Counted from the first letter of the stretch, positions 22,401 through 33,059 are shown. The stretch: 64,000 bases of DNA from Atherix ibis (GCA_958298945.1 OY282610.1:30702167-30766166), one strand, 5' to 3'. Notes: a model not told the origin generated them from the letters alone. Made by a program: numbers and translations.

Positions 22401-22900
22401 TTTAAATTTACATTTTTAGGATTCATTTTATAAAAAACTCTAAATGTGATTTTATTTTGCATTCCAATTTTTCGTTTTTATTGCCGAAAATACTTAAATT
22501 AAATTAAATTGAAAAAAAATGGTAAATTTTTCTACTAAAGTCTAAACAAATTTACGATTCATAATATATCAGAACTCAATTATACTATAAATTTATTTTA
22601 AAACTAATTTTGGTTATTATTAACCAAACAAGAAATAATTAAGAAAGTTATTGAATGAATGAATAATAATACAAACAAATATGAAAGAATTTATTCATAT
22701 TTAAATATCGATTAAAAATGGCTACAAAAATATGAAGTAACTAAACTATAAACTGGTAAGATCGAACATACAAAAGAACAAAGACAGCCACAACACAAAA
22801 GGATTAAGCAAAATTCACCATAGTGTGAATCAGAAATATAAACTTAGAATGATTCCCTATACTCTAGACAACTAGATTATGCAGTATGTACAGTAAATAT
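22401..22900. other. AT-rich non-coding stretch
   Basis: No gene. A tandem (GTATTCA)3 tract lies just downstream at about 22902-22924. Confidence 0.5.
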
Positions 22901-23270
22901 TCCGTATTCAGTATTCAGTATTCAGTCTATACCGTATATAGTACATAATGCAGAGTGTATTATTCAAGTATCAGTATCCATTTATACATGGAACAACTGA
23001 CTGTAAATGTTTGGCCCTGGAATTACTAAATGGTGTGGTCTCATCATCATTTTTATTTCCTCGATTTATTTTGTCTCCATTCTCAAAAGTTGCACGGCTC
23101 CGTACAAAACTGACCTTCACAAATTGCCGCAAAATGTCTAGGGTATGTGTGGCGTGCATGGCAAGTATTTGCGACTTGTCGTCGTCCCCCATTCGTTTTA
23201 TCGAAAAACTTTTCGTTCAAGAATCCATTCCCCAATACAGTCGACTACTATATACGAATAGTAAGTAGCA
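22901..23270 (-). other. Complex island with a possible 5' coding exon
   Basis: On the minus strand an ATG at 23192 starts MGDDDKSQILAMHATHTLDI followed by LRQFVK and then GTCAGT, a plausible splice donor near 23112-23117. Base composition is clearly more balanced than the surroundings. A plus-strand frame (22948-23268) overlaps the same bases. I do not recognise the peptide, and no partner exon is evident within the window. A short 5' exon of a gene running leftward is one reading; chance is the other. Confidence 0.2.
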
Positions 23271-23508
23271 CCGCAGATAAAAAAAAATAATCAAAAAAGA
23301 AGGAGCAAAACATGGTACCCTCGTCGTATTCTCTACGTTAAAGAGAAATTTTTCCATTCGAAGAGAAATACTCAGAATATCGCCAGAACATTTTCGTAAC
23401 CATGTATATCGAAAATTGTACTCGTATTTCCTTTACCACAAAACCCCCTTGCATGTAGAATTTAATAAATTCGCACATATGAACACATACGGTACCTATG
23501 CACATGGC

Positions 23509-23573
23509 CTTAATAATTTTATACCAAATAGAAGGAATCAACCCTTCCTTCTGTTTGGTATAAAATTATTAAG
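23509..23573. repeat. 28-bp inverted repeat (hairpin)
   Basis: Arms 23509-23536 and 23546-23573 are reverse complements with a single T/G difference, which would be a U-G wobble in a plus-strand transcript. The loop is 9 nt (ATCAACCCT). Arm length is in the range of a pre-miRNA-like or very short fold-back hairpin, but the stem is more perfect than typical animal pre-miRNAs. Confidence 0.85.
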
Positions 23574-24520
23574 TAAGTTAAGGGTACAAGAAAAAAATTG
23601 AAACGAGAATAAAAGTAAAACAGCACCTAACATTATGTATGTTCACGTTTGGATTATTCATTAAAAAAAGGCAGACACCAAAAATAAGGCTAGAAAAACA
23701 ACTTACACTGTAACTGATACATTCTTAACAGACCTTAGCCAATATTACGTATGACAGTGCTGCCATACTTGTGGCTATGGATAATAAAGACTGCACTGTG
23801 AAACTGTACTGTACTTTTTGTTTACTATATAGTATATTGAGACTTTTAGTACCTAGAAATGTCTGTACGAATGTTTGTCTGGATGTTGGGTTAGTGTTGG
23901 TGGAAGTTCTGTTCAAGCATATGATGTTCCAGCTTCTGAAGGTCGATTGACTTTTGCACAAATATTACAATTACATATAATATTCACCATTGTGTATGTG
24001 TACACTTCTTATAGAATTCAACAAAGAAATTGAAAGAATTTTGTTTCTTCAAAATTATTCTATATAAATTAACGTATGTGTAATTACTTTTTTTATTTTT
24101 TTTGGTAAATATTGTATTTTTGGAAAAAAATTTAGTATACTCTTAAGATTAATTTAAACACAAAAAAAATTATTTAGATTTGCAAAAAGTGATTTCTGAA
24201 ATGGTATGAAAATTTTCTTTGCTATTTTTAGGAATAAATAAATTATTGAGAAAAATAATTTTTTATATACTCGTAAAGAAAAGTTTTTCAAAATATTTTA
24301 CTCCGTCATGGCAGATCACAAAAGAGTTGCAAAATATAATTCCAAATACTCGTAGTTCATGAAAAATTTGAAAATGGAAAAATCAAAATAATCAACAAAC
24401 AAAAACGATTTAAGGACCAACAAATTATTTGTCACTTAATTTTTTTTTTGTTGAGTATTATAAAAATAAATAAAATTCAAACACAAAATCTTAGAGATGA
24501 TATTTGACATCTACTATTTA
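23574..24520. other. Intergenic sequence, nothing assigned
   Basis: Contains a 78-codon minus frame (23725-23961) with no domain. The remainder is AT-rich. Confidence 0.45.
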
Positions 24521-24524
24521 TATA

Positions 24525-25750
24525 AGGTGTAATAAAAAGTAATTCATTATTTTGCCAATAGATGGCTTTAGGAATCTATATCTACCGTTTTAAAAGTGCG
24601 ATCGGCGTTAGAAAGATAAGATTTCGTACTAAAAAAGCTTCTCATACAGTTTTGTGATTACTTGAGTCAGTATTTTTTTAGCACGCGTCAAAGATGGACA
24701 CCAACAAAGAAAAAATACGCCATATTTTACAGTTTTTCTTCGATAAAGCCGAAAAACGCAATCCACGCAGCTGAAAATATGAATAGTGTTTATGGTCCTG
24801 ATACTGTAACAGCCAATCACGCGCAATTTTGGTTTCGTCGATTCCGTTCCGGTAATTTTGATGTCAAAGATGCACCACGCTCTGGAAGGCCAATTGTCGA
24901 AAATGTCGATTGCTCAGAAGCTAAACATTGTACAAAAAACCGTTTGGAACCACTTAAATAAGGCTGGATACAAAAAGAAGCTCGATGTATGGGTGCCACA
25001 CGAGTTATCGCAAAAAAACCTCATGGACCGAATTTCCATCTGCGAATCGCTGCTGAATCGCAACAATATCGATCCATTTCTGAAGCGGATGGTTACTGGT
25101 GATGAAAAGTGGGTCACTTACGACAACGTCAAGCGACAACGGGCGTGGTCAAATCGCGGTCACCCGGCGCAAACGGTGGTCAAGCCAGGATTGACAGCCA
25201 GGAAGGTTTTGCTGTGTGTTTGGTGGGACTGGCAGGGAATCATCTACTATGAGCTGCTCCCCTACGGCCGAACTCTTAATTCGGACCTATATTGTCAACA
25301 ATTGGACGGTCTGAAAGAAGCAATCGCCCAGAAGCGGCCAGCTTTGGCCAATAGGAGAGGAATTGTGTTCCATCAGGACAACGCCAAGCCGCATACATCG
25401 ATAGTGACTCGCCAGAAGTTCCGGGACCTTGGTTGGGATGTTCTTATGCATCCACCTTATAGTCCGGACCTGGCACCAAGTGATTACCACCTCTTCCTGT
25501 CTATGACGAATGATTTTGCAGGTGAAAAATTCGCTTCAAGAGAAGATTGTGAAAATCGATTGTCCCAGTTTTTTGCCAATAGGGACCAAGGTTTCTTTGA
25601 GAGAGGCATTATGAAATTACCTCCAAAATGGCAACAAGTTATCGAACAAAACGGTGCATATTTGACCTAAATCGTATCATTCTATTTATGCTAAATAAAA
25701 CCTTCAATTTAATGCAAAAATAATGCATTTCTTTTTACTTTATTTATTTA
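24525..25750 (+). mobile_element. Mariner element with imperfect terminal repeats
   Basis: The left end (TAAAAAGTAATTCATTATTT, about 24532-24551) and right end (reverse complement TAAAAAGAAATGCATTATTT, about 25717-25740) form imperfect inverted repeats around a transposase pseudogene. TA dinucleotides flank both sides, but exact ends are uncertain by a few bases. Total length of about 1.2 kb is normal for mariner. Confidence 0.85.
24694..25670 (+). pseudogene. Mariner transposase, two frame disruptions
   Basis: The start at 24694 gives MDTNKEKIRHILQFFFDK. A one-base insertion in the A run at 24752-24756 shifts the frame; the next frame gives YGPDTVTANHAQFWFRRFRS and reads to VENVD. A deletion of roughly 17-20 codons at about 24908-24911 then shifts again, into IAQKLNIVQKTVWNHLNKAG, the second helix-turn-helix. 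The catalytic region is open: VTGDEKW (first Asp), FHQDNAKPHTS (second), SPDLAPSDYHLF (third), with 34 residues between the second and third Asp, the mariner D,D34D signature. WVPHEL is also present. The frame ends at TAA 25668-25670. The intact C-terminal two thirds suggests fairly recent activity of the family. Confidence 0.9.
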
Positions 25751-25829
25751 TTATTATTTTTTAGTATTATTTATAGTTTAATTAAACTAATGTTATTTAG
25801 TTCATAGTAATTACAAAATAATTTTGTTG

Positions 25830-26110
25830 AATCGAATCTGGGAGTAAGTTATTACATCAACCAGGAGAATGGTCTTAGACTGCTGAATGAAAGAACTATA
25901 GATGTCCCGGCTTTGCACCGTATATTTTTCTTGTGTCCTGGCTAATGTCAATGCTCTACCAAAGGAAAGGCCTACCTCTTCTTCTGGGAACATAGATGGA
26001 TCCGCTGTAGACATTCTGGTAAAGATGTTCCTTATCTAAACGGATTAAGTACCTAGCCTACCATAGACTTTTGACTTTAATATGATCTCGTCTTTAAATA
26101 GGTTTTGGAA
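25830..26110 (-). pseudogene. LINE ORF2 C-terminal relic
   Basis: Minus-strand reading gives a YVPRRRGRPF motif near 25960-25990, followed by degenerate sequence with stops and shifts. The segment matching AGAAGAGGTAGGCC...TTAGCCAGGA is shared with the plus-strand relic at 1480-1540, so both come from the same LINE family. A 67-codon open frame (25811-26014) is an alternative frame of this relic. No RT core. Confidence 0.45.
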
Positions 26111-26164
26111 TAATGGCGTTACCGAAAATACGCTGGCAAAATAAAAGAGTCCTTTGAGTCAGCA

Positions 26165-26803
26165 TAAAAATATATAAATAAATATAAGCAAATAAATTAT
26201 TAAATAAAAAATTTCCAATAAAACATAAAAAAAAACAAAAACAAACAATTTTTACTTATCAATTTATTAGAATAAGAATTTATTTCTAATTTTTACATAT
26301 TTATAAATTTAATTCAATAAAATTGATAACAAATTAGAAAAATTTTACAAAATAACTGAATGTAAATTTTACAAAATAAATTTTATGAAATTTTATGTAC
26401 GGAAATAGGAAAAAAAAATTAACAAGAATTTTGAATTTATTATATGCCTAATTGCGGGATGGTATAACGACCTATTGCCCCTATTGTGTAGGTTCCTCTT
26501 GAAATATTATTTCAAACGCTTCTACAATTTCATAGGTAGCAAACCGCGAAACATAATCTTTTGCAAAGAAAAATTAAGAAAATTTAATAAATTTATTTTA
26601 GCATTTTATCAATAAATAGTTTTTGTGATATTATTATTTTTTAACCGTACCCGCAACTTCTTTCTTGTATAAATGGGGGTCCTCAAGGTACATTTGAGAT
26701 GCTCTGGCATTATAATAATCATGAGGATTTGGATCAGCCAGTAGCTGTGGCAGAAAATAATTGAAAATTATGGCTAATGCTGTGAATGTAGAAAAAAATA
26801 GTT
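26165..26803 (-). repeat. Segmental duplication unit A (with 28861-28965)
   Basis: This block plus 28861-28965 corresponds to 29785-30435: the same two exons, intron sequence, 3' flank (ATAAATATAAGCA(A/C)ATAAATTA) and upstream intron (ACCCACAACTAAACGATTTTGCAATT). The copies are clearly diverged. The LINE insertion splits unit A. Confidence 0.8.
26481..26779 (-). CDS. Duplicated terminal exons of UBE2H-like E2 (copy A)
   Basis: Two minus-strand exons, 26651-26779 and 26481-26557, have canonical AG acceptors and a GTACGG donor, with intron phases identical to exons 4 and 5 of the gene at 29965-31092. They encode LAIIFNYFLPQLLADPNPHD, then a YLEDPHLYKKEVADYVSRFA segment, ending QEEPTQ and TAG. 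These match the E2 C-terminal helices of UBE2H, and FLPQLL is closer to the family consensus than copy B's FLPLLL. No exons 1-3 are found upstream; that space holds a LINE and then unrelated AT-rich DNA. The exons could be spliced as an alternative 3' end to exon 3 of the upstream gene, giving 167 codons, or be a partial-duplication pseudogene. An AATAAA signal on this strand is at 26436-26441, 40 nt past the stop. Confidence 0.65.
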
Positions 26804-26816
26804 ATTAATTAGGAAA

Positions 26817-28860
26817 AAACAGTACAAGAACTAGATGACACGGTACACAAGTTTACATGTTTACTACAAAATGCTACAGACTTTTCGCAAAAAAGTAAAA
26901 ACTCGAAACCTACACAAAACCTAACAATTCAACCATTAACAATTAGGCGTCTTATTGCAGAAAAACGAAAAGCAAGATCTCATTGGCAACACACAAGAAT
27001 GCCCAGCGACAAAACCAAACTGAACAAACTGCAAAAAGAACTACATGACGAAATCACTAAATACAATACAGAACGTTTTAGAAACTATACTTCAACCCTA
27101 ACGAAAAACAGAACTTTGTGGACTGCTACAAGACAAATACTATCTTATAGAAAAACAAAGCACCCTTTACGAAAAACTGACGGAACCTGGGCCAAAACGG
27201 ACAAACATAAAGCAGACGCTTTTGCTGAACACCTTGCACAAACATTTACTCCACATGAGGACATTTTAGACAGGACTCATTGCACTACAATCGAGACGGA
27301 ACTATCCATTCCTTTACCCATTAATCTTCCCCCTAAGGCAATCACTCCTTCCGAAGTTGCCAATATAATCAAGCTCCTTCCCAAAAATAAAGCTCCTGGC
27401 TATGATCTGATTACCTCCAATATACTCCAACAACTCCCTAAAAGAGCAATAGTTTTCCTTACGACAATATATAATTCCATCCTTAGAACAACACATTTCC
27501 CAATCCTCTGGAAATTTGCAATCATTAAAATGATCCCTAAGCCCAATAAACCAATAAACCGGCCCACTTCCTACAGGCCAATAAGTCTCCTTCCACTTCT
27601 CTCAAAAATCTTTGAAAAAATCCTCCTTCGCCGCTTATATCCTCTACTTGAATCTTCAAATTTAATTCCTAATCACCAATTTGGTTTCCGCGCCGAACAC
27701 TCCACTACCCAGCAGTGTCATCTTGCTGTCGATTTCATTGCATCCTCTTTAGAAAGAAAAGAGTACTGTCCCGGTGTGTTTCTTGATATAAGTCAAGCTT
27801 TTGATAGAGTTTGGCACCCGGGTCTACTCTGGAAACTCAAGAGGTTCCTTCCTTCCACCTATTTCCTAATCCTAAGATCATTCCTGTCCAACCGACTCTT
27901 CCAAGTAAATGAGTCCAACGAACTGTCCAATATCTCTCCGATAGTGGCTGGGGTTCCTCAGGGTAGCATACTTGAACCCATCCTCTACAACATTTACACA
28001 TCCGATATCCCAACCTACCCTAATACCTTCTTTGCTACATACGCCGATGATACGGCCTGCCTTGCATCTAGCGAAAATCCCCAACATGCTTCCGAAACTC
28101 TCCAAATCCAAATCCAAACCCTCCAGAACTGGTTTACTAAGTGGAGAATGAAAGTCAATGAACGTTAATCTATCCAGGTAACTTTTATTCTCCGTCGTGA
28201 GACATGCCCTCCCATATACCTTAATGGCAGTGCCATACCTCAACACACCGAAGCTCGGTATCTAGGACTGTACTTAGACAAACGCTTGACATGGAACCCA
28301 CATACAAGACTTAAAAGACAAGAACTTAAAAGACGATACCTAAAACTACTTCGACTTCTAGACAAACGTTCCAAACTTACTATAGACAGCAAAGTTCTGT
28401 TATACAATACCTTACTGAAACCCATATGGACATACGGACTAGAACTCTGGGGATCTACTAAGCCTTCTAATTCCCGTCGAATCCAATCCCTTCAATCAAA
28501 AATACTCCGTACAATTGTCGATGCCCCCTTTTATGTTCGCAATACTGTTATTCATCTTGATCTTAAAGTCCTATTTGTTTTTGATGTGGCTGTATCTCGT
28601 TATAAAAAGTTCCGTTCCCGTGTCCTCAATCATAATAATCCTCTTGTTCAAGAACTATCCTCCACTTCCTTTCCTATTAATACCCAACGAAGACTTAAGC
28701 GTCACTGGTCGCGTGATTTACTTAAATACTGAGGCCTGACGGAAACACACGCTAGCAGGAGGAACTTCATTGGATGTTTACTCCACACTATTGCAAAAAT
28801 TTGCTTATTACTATGTTGTAGTTGTAAATATCTAAATAAATAAAAAAAAAAAAAAAAAAA
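26817..28860 (+). mobile_element. 5'-truncated Jockey-like LINE with 13-bp TSD
   Basis: The element is flanked by direct repeats ATTAATTAGGAAA at 26804-26816 and 28861-28873, and ends in (TAAA)n and an A run of about 19. These are marks of target-primed reverse transcription. The 5' end starts inside ORF2, upstream of the reverse transcriptase, so the endonuclease is missing. It inserted into the intron or upstream flank of the duplicated E2 exons, in antisense orientation to them. Confidence 0.95.
26819..28732 (+). pseudogene. LINE ORF2 fragment, reverse transcriptase
   Basis: One frame is open from the element's first bases to TGA at 28730-28732, except for a single TAA at 28166-28168 where the related copy has a Lys codon (NEQKSAH). 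Pre-RT motif RRLIAEKRKARSHWQHTRMP precedes the first in-frame Met at 26999. RT motifs follow in order: NKAPGYD, IPKPNKP with SYRPISLLPLLSKIFEKILL, FGFRAEHSTT, FLDISQAFDRVWH, VAGVPQGSILEPILYNIY, and the catalytic YADD at 28040-28051. The C-terminal part has LKPIWTYGLELWGS, as in Jockey-clade proteins. The protein would lack the endonuclease. With only one stop the copy is young. Confidence 0.9.
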
Positions 28861-28873
28861 ATTAATTAGGAAA

Positions 28874-29784
28874 TTTAAAATGTTTAGTAATCAAATGCTT
28901 CTCAAGATCATCATTCAATTTTTTTTTGTATAGAAGAAGCACCGACCCACAACTAAACGATTTTGCAATTAAATATTTATATTAAATATAAATTAGAATA
29001 TTTAATATAATTTTTTTAAATATGAAAATATTTGCAAAATTTACTTTTAAACAAATTGTCAAAGTAATAAAATATATTTGATTTTTCCATTTATTTCTGA
29101 ATATAACATATTTTTTGTTGAAAATTCCTGAAAATAAGAGATTTTGCAAGAATTCAACTCAGTTTTCATTTATTTTTAAATTCATTTATCAAGAACAGAT
29201 TGTTAAAAAAATATATATATAATTTTTTGATCAAAATTGAATTATTGTTACTACAATTTGAAGAATTATTGTAATCACGAAATCCATGTCCTTTGGGATA
29301 TTTCAATTTTTACTCTGACTATTTTTATGTATTCTTCAAATTAATGTCTATCTCTTTTCTTTATGTAAATATTATATAAAATAAAATTTTACTTTGTAAT
29401 AAATTTCTAGTAATGATAACGAATTGAAAGTCTACCAAATGAAAATTTACCTTATATACGTACTCTTATAAATGATAATACTTTAAAATATTTGGTTTTT
29501 ACTATATTATGTGTATGAATTGATTAAAATAGTTTTAGATAAAATAACAGATATTTTTTGGTTATAGAAGAGTTTGTGGTGAAAAAAGAAATTTGTAGAG
29601 TCCTTTTCTACATTTTCAAATGATAACAATGTTGTTAAGAATATGTAACCAATTTTTAGAGTTATTTAATATTATTTTTTATATTTTTATTGTATAATGC
29701 TATTGCTAAAATTTAGCAAAAGTTATGGTAGTTAATATTTTATCTTTCCATCCTCTCACAAACATGTTTCCATCAAGATCATCT
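28874..29784. other. AT-rich sequence between the two E2 exon sets
   Basis: The first 90 bp still match the intron of unit B (30310-30435). The homology ends near 28965, just before where exon 3 would be expected. The rest is AT-rich with no exon 3-like sequence (no HPN or ICLD motif) in any frame, showing that unit A never had, or has lost, the catalytic exon. Confidence 0.6.
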
Positions 29785-29838
29785 TCAATATATCAATAAA
29801 TATAAGCACATAAATTAATAAATGAAATAATTATTTTT

Positions 29839-29936
29839 AATAATTTTTACAAAATAAAATTTATTAACGACAATAGTCATCATAATACAATAATTTTTAC
29901 AAAATAGAATTTATTAACGAAAATAGTCATCATTCG
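29839..29936 (+). repeat. 50-bp tandem duplication in 3' flank
   Basis: The word AATTTATTAACGA(C/A)AATAGTC, with the preceding TAATTTTTACAAAATA(A/G)A, occurs twice in a row. On the minus strand this duplicates an AATAAA-containing segment downstream of the E2 stop codon; the nearer signal is at 29910-29915. Confidence 0.75.
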
Positions 29937-29964
29937 CACAAAAAATTTAAAATCGATTCTGTAT

Positions 29965-31092
29965 TTAAGATTTTTGCCCATCTGCTTCTGTGTCAAATAT
30001 GGCTTCAAAGCGTGCTACAATTGCTTCGGTAGCATAGAGCCGAACATAATCTTTTGTAACGAAAAATTAAGAAAATTAAATACATTTATTTTAGCATTTT
30101 ATCAATAAATAGTTTTTGTAATATTATTATTTTTAAACCATACCCTCAACTTTTGTCTTGTATTTCTGCGGGCTCCTTTGGTACAGAGTAGCTGCACTGT
30201 AGTTCACAAAATCGTCAGGATTTGGATTCATCAGTAGCAATGGCAGAAAGTAATTGAAAATAAGAGCTAATGCTATGAATGTAAAAAAAATAATTATTAA
30301 TTCGGAAATTTAAAATGCTTAGTAATGAAATGCTTCTCAATTCTTAACAACACTTAAAACAGGATCATCATTCAATTTGTTTTTATATAAAAAGCACTGA
30401 CCCACAACTAAACGATTTTGCAATTAAATATTTTATAAATAAATGATGATCCAAAACAAAGTGATAGAGAGAAAACAATATCCTTACTAAAATCGGGCTT
30501 CCATTTTTCTTCTAATACGTCTAAGCATATTGCACCATTTTTTTCATGAATGTTCGGATGCCATATCAGATTCGAAAATCGCAGGTTTGGGGGTACAAGC
30601 GGATATGATTCAGGCAAGCTTACGTTAATGCTCCACACACCGTCTTAGTATGGGGCTAAAATAGAAAATTTTCATATTATTAAAAGCAACGAAATTATAA
30701 CAGTCAACAAGTCACTGATTAGAACGATAAGTTACTAACTTCTCACTACACACATAATGTTACTTCGACAATAAGGACCAAAAAATACGTTACTGAACAG
30801 ATTTTTATTATATTTTAATAATATTATAATAAATCTACCGAACTTAAGCAAATAATAATTACTACGAAATTCAACTTACTGTCTAAAGGTCCATAAAATC
30901 TTATTAAGAACTTATATACATCTAGCCGTGTGATTTCATAATCAAGCTCAATTCTAAAATAAATTTATTTAAGTTATAGAAATTTGAAATATTGCAAAAT
31001 TAATATTCGTCATAATAATTGAATAAAACGGCATACAGTTTCTCCATATCTGTTGCAATTCGGCGACGGGTTAAACTTCCTGCGTCTGCCAT
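29965..31092 (-). CDS. UBE2H/Ubc8-like ubiquitin-conjugating enzyme E2 with in-frame stop
   Basis: Exons on the minus strand: 31037-31092, 30880-30953, 30488-30655, 30144-30272 and 29965-30050, all with GT/AG introns and summing to 513 nt (170 residues plus stop). The protein begins MADAGSLTRRRIATDMEKLI and aligns without gaps to UBE2H through the core: GP at 40-41, TPY at 44-46, HPN at 76-78, catalytic Cys87 in ICLDV, Trp95, and the FLPLLL...NPNP helix. Codon 47, Glu in UBE2H, is TAA (30645-30647). E2s carry ubiquitin as a thioester on this Cys; UBE2H homologues serve the CTLH/GID E3 ligase. The long acidic UBE2H tail is absent, leaving a short ...DTEADGQKS end. A weak in-frame acceptor 12 nt downstream would skip the stop but remove TPY. 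It could therefore be a recent pseudogene, a polymorphic null, or an assembly error at one base. Confidence 0.85.
30645..30647 (-). other. Premature TAA in E2 exon 3 (codon 47)
   Basis: Exon 3 starts CC CCA TAC TAA GAC GGT GTG TGG after the AG at 30656-30657. The TAA occupies the Glu47 position of the TPYEGGVW motif; one substitution from GAA would create it. A second AG at 30644-30645 would splice exon 2 (ending GAC A) to AC GGT GTG, restoring an open frame as GPLDNGVW. Confidence 0.8.
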
Positions 31093-31134
31093 ATTTTCCT
31101 TTTTTATTCAAACGGATTACTGTAATGTAGAAAA

Positions 31135-32570
31135 GAGATTTTTTTATAATATTTTATTTAAAAATCAAAAACAAAATATCCAATAGAGAAAATAATCTTA
31201 AAAATATATTGTTTTAACACAAAAATCATCCAAATATTCATTTTCTGGTATTTTCAAATTAATAACATATTCTCCTTACATTCGTTATACGAGTATTACA
31301 CGTTGGCTAATTTTATTTGACAGAATATTTTTTCTTTTCTTTAATTTTTCGAATTTTTTTTAAATATTAATAATAATTAACTCTATACTCTATAAGTATT
31401 TACTTTATATAGAAAAATTAATTTAATCACTTTTACAAAAATTAGATGATAATTCCGCTCCGCATAACCAAAAAATATTTGAAATGTTTTCTTCAATAAA
31501 TACACGTACACAACCGATTTTGACAATCGGATATGAACAAAACATAACTACGTGTATGTGTATTGATATGCGATATACGTACTATACGAGCAATTGTATA
31601 CACTTGAAAATTTTCACAAATTATTGTAAATAACTACAAATAAATAATAAGATTTTAATTAAACTACATAAACATTTTTAATAATTTTAAATATTTCTTT
31701 CCTAAACGTCTTTCCGAAAATAGTTCGAATCTGTCATTCATCATAAACAAAAACTTTGAAAAAGCAGTCGATTATCTTTGATGAATTTGTTCATATTTTT
31801 GAAAAATCTCATGAGAAAAACTTAAATAAAACACAAAATATCGAATAGAGTTAATAAATAAAACAAAAATGATCTTAAAAATATATTACAGAATTTATTC
31901 AACTCTTTATTATCTAAAATTTTTAAATTAATCCATTCTGTAAATTTGGCAGATATATTTTTTCAAATTTTTTATTTTTTTTTTTAAATTTTTTCTAATA
32001 ATAATAATAATAATTAATTGTAAAACTATTTAATTTATTTATCGCTTACTTTTGCACAATCTGGACACTTAAAAGATATAATTTATTTACACTAGGTACT
32101 TAATATGTTTACTTTGATTTAGTAGAAATTTCACCAAAATTAGATTATTTAATTACCAGAAAACCGAATTTGACAATTGATACTATACGAGCAAAATATC
32201 CCCTGCACTTGATATTATATACCAAAACAAAGCCTACTCTTTTAAGAAAAACTTAAAAATAAATATCGCCTGCTCTGTTAAGAACTATTGAAACTGAGTG
32301 GAAAAAATTAAGTAGAAATTTAAGGAAATCAGAATTTTTGATAATATGTTGATTTTTTTCTCAAATAACGATTAATTAATATTAATTAACTCTTTAAGTA
32401 TTTACTTTATAAATAATAATTAATTTATTCACTTTTACAAAAAGTAGATGCTAATTCCGCTCCATATAACTATTAAATATTTTCAACGTTATTGAATAGG
32501 CAACCGATTTATAACTATCGCCACTCAATATTACCCGAGCAATCTTAGATTATAGAATATAAAGTTATAA
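31135..32570 (-). repeat. Degenerate triplicated 5' flank of the E2 gene
   Basis: Three roughly parallel blocks start near 31150, 31815 and 32240. Shared words include ACAAAATATC(C/G)AATAGAG, ATCTTAAAAATATATT, 'AATTAACTCT..AAGTATTTAC', 'GCTAATTCCGCTCC(A/G)(C/T)ATAAC', CAACCGATTT and ATACGAGCAA. No E2 exon remains in the second or third block. They may be remnants of further tandem copies whose coding part was lost, or a duplicated promoter region. Confidence 0.5.
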
Positions 32571-32890
32571 TGGGTTCTCCAATAAGAGTAATATGATTTC
32601 TAAGTAAAAATATCCTTTCATTTTCTTAAGAAAGGACGATAAAAAACAGAATTCCAACGTGAAACTCCAAACAACCAAAGAAATATGGTAAAAAAAACTT
32701 AAGAAAACAAAAATAATTTATTCTCAAAATTATTTTTTTTTTGCGTTTTATAGATCTTTTAACAAAGAACTGTTACCTTAACTCTTACTTGATGGTAAAG
32801 CATATTGAAAATTATAATCTGAAAAAAGTCAGGATATTGTCAAAAAAAAATCAGCAAATATCGGATGATCCATTTTATTATTTGTTATTT
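32571..32890. other. AT-rich non-coding stretch
   Basis: No gene, repeat or site recognised. Confidence 0.5.
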
Positions 32891-32985
32891 AAGTAATGAG
32901 CGATTTTTAGCTCAAAATATGCGAAAAACTCATCAAAAATTTACCTCGAAAGGTTCGATTCCTGTCGTAAATTTTTTTTAAATTA
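32891..32985 (+). repeat. Partial dispersed repeat D1
   Basis: Shares 'TTTTTAGCTCAAAATATGCG', AAAAACTCATC(A/G)AAAATTT and ACCTCGAAAGGTTCGATT with 34602-34663. This is the 3' end segment only. Confidence 0.7.
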
Positions 32986-33059
32986 TTGATTATTAATAAT
33001 CGATTAGATGATATTTAAATCTTTGTCAAAATAGAAGATTATTCTTCTAAAAGTAAAGC

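Noticed and set aside
28860..29784. A second catalytic exon 3 for the distal E2 exon pair
   Set aside because: No HPN or ICLDV-like coding sequence in any frame; homology to the upstream gene stops near 28965.
30408..30638. Single-exon 76-residue E2 protein starting MWSINVSL
   Set aside because: The Trp-Ser start is mid-domain and the frame runs past a good donor (30482-30487) into intron. It is exon 3 of the five-exon gene.
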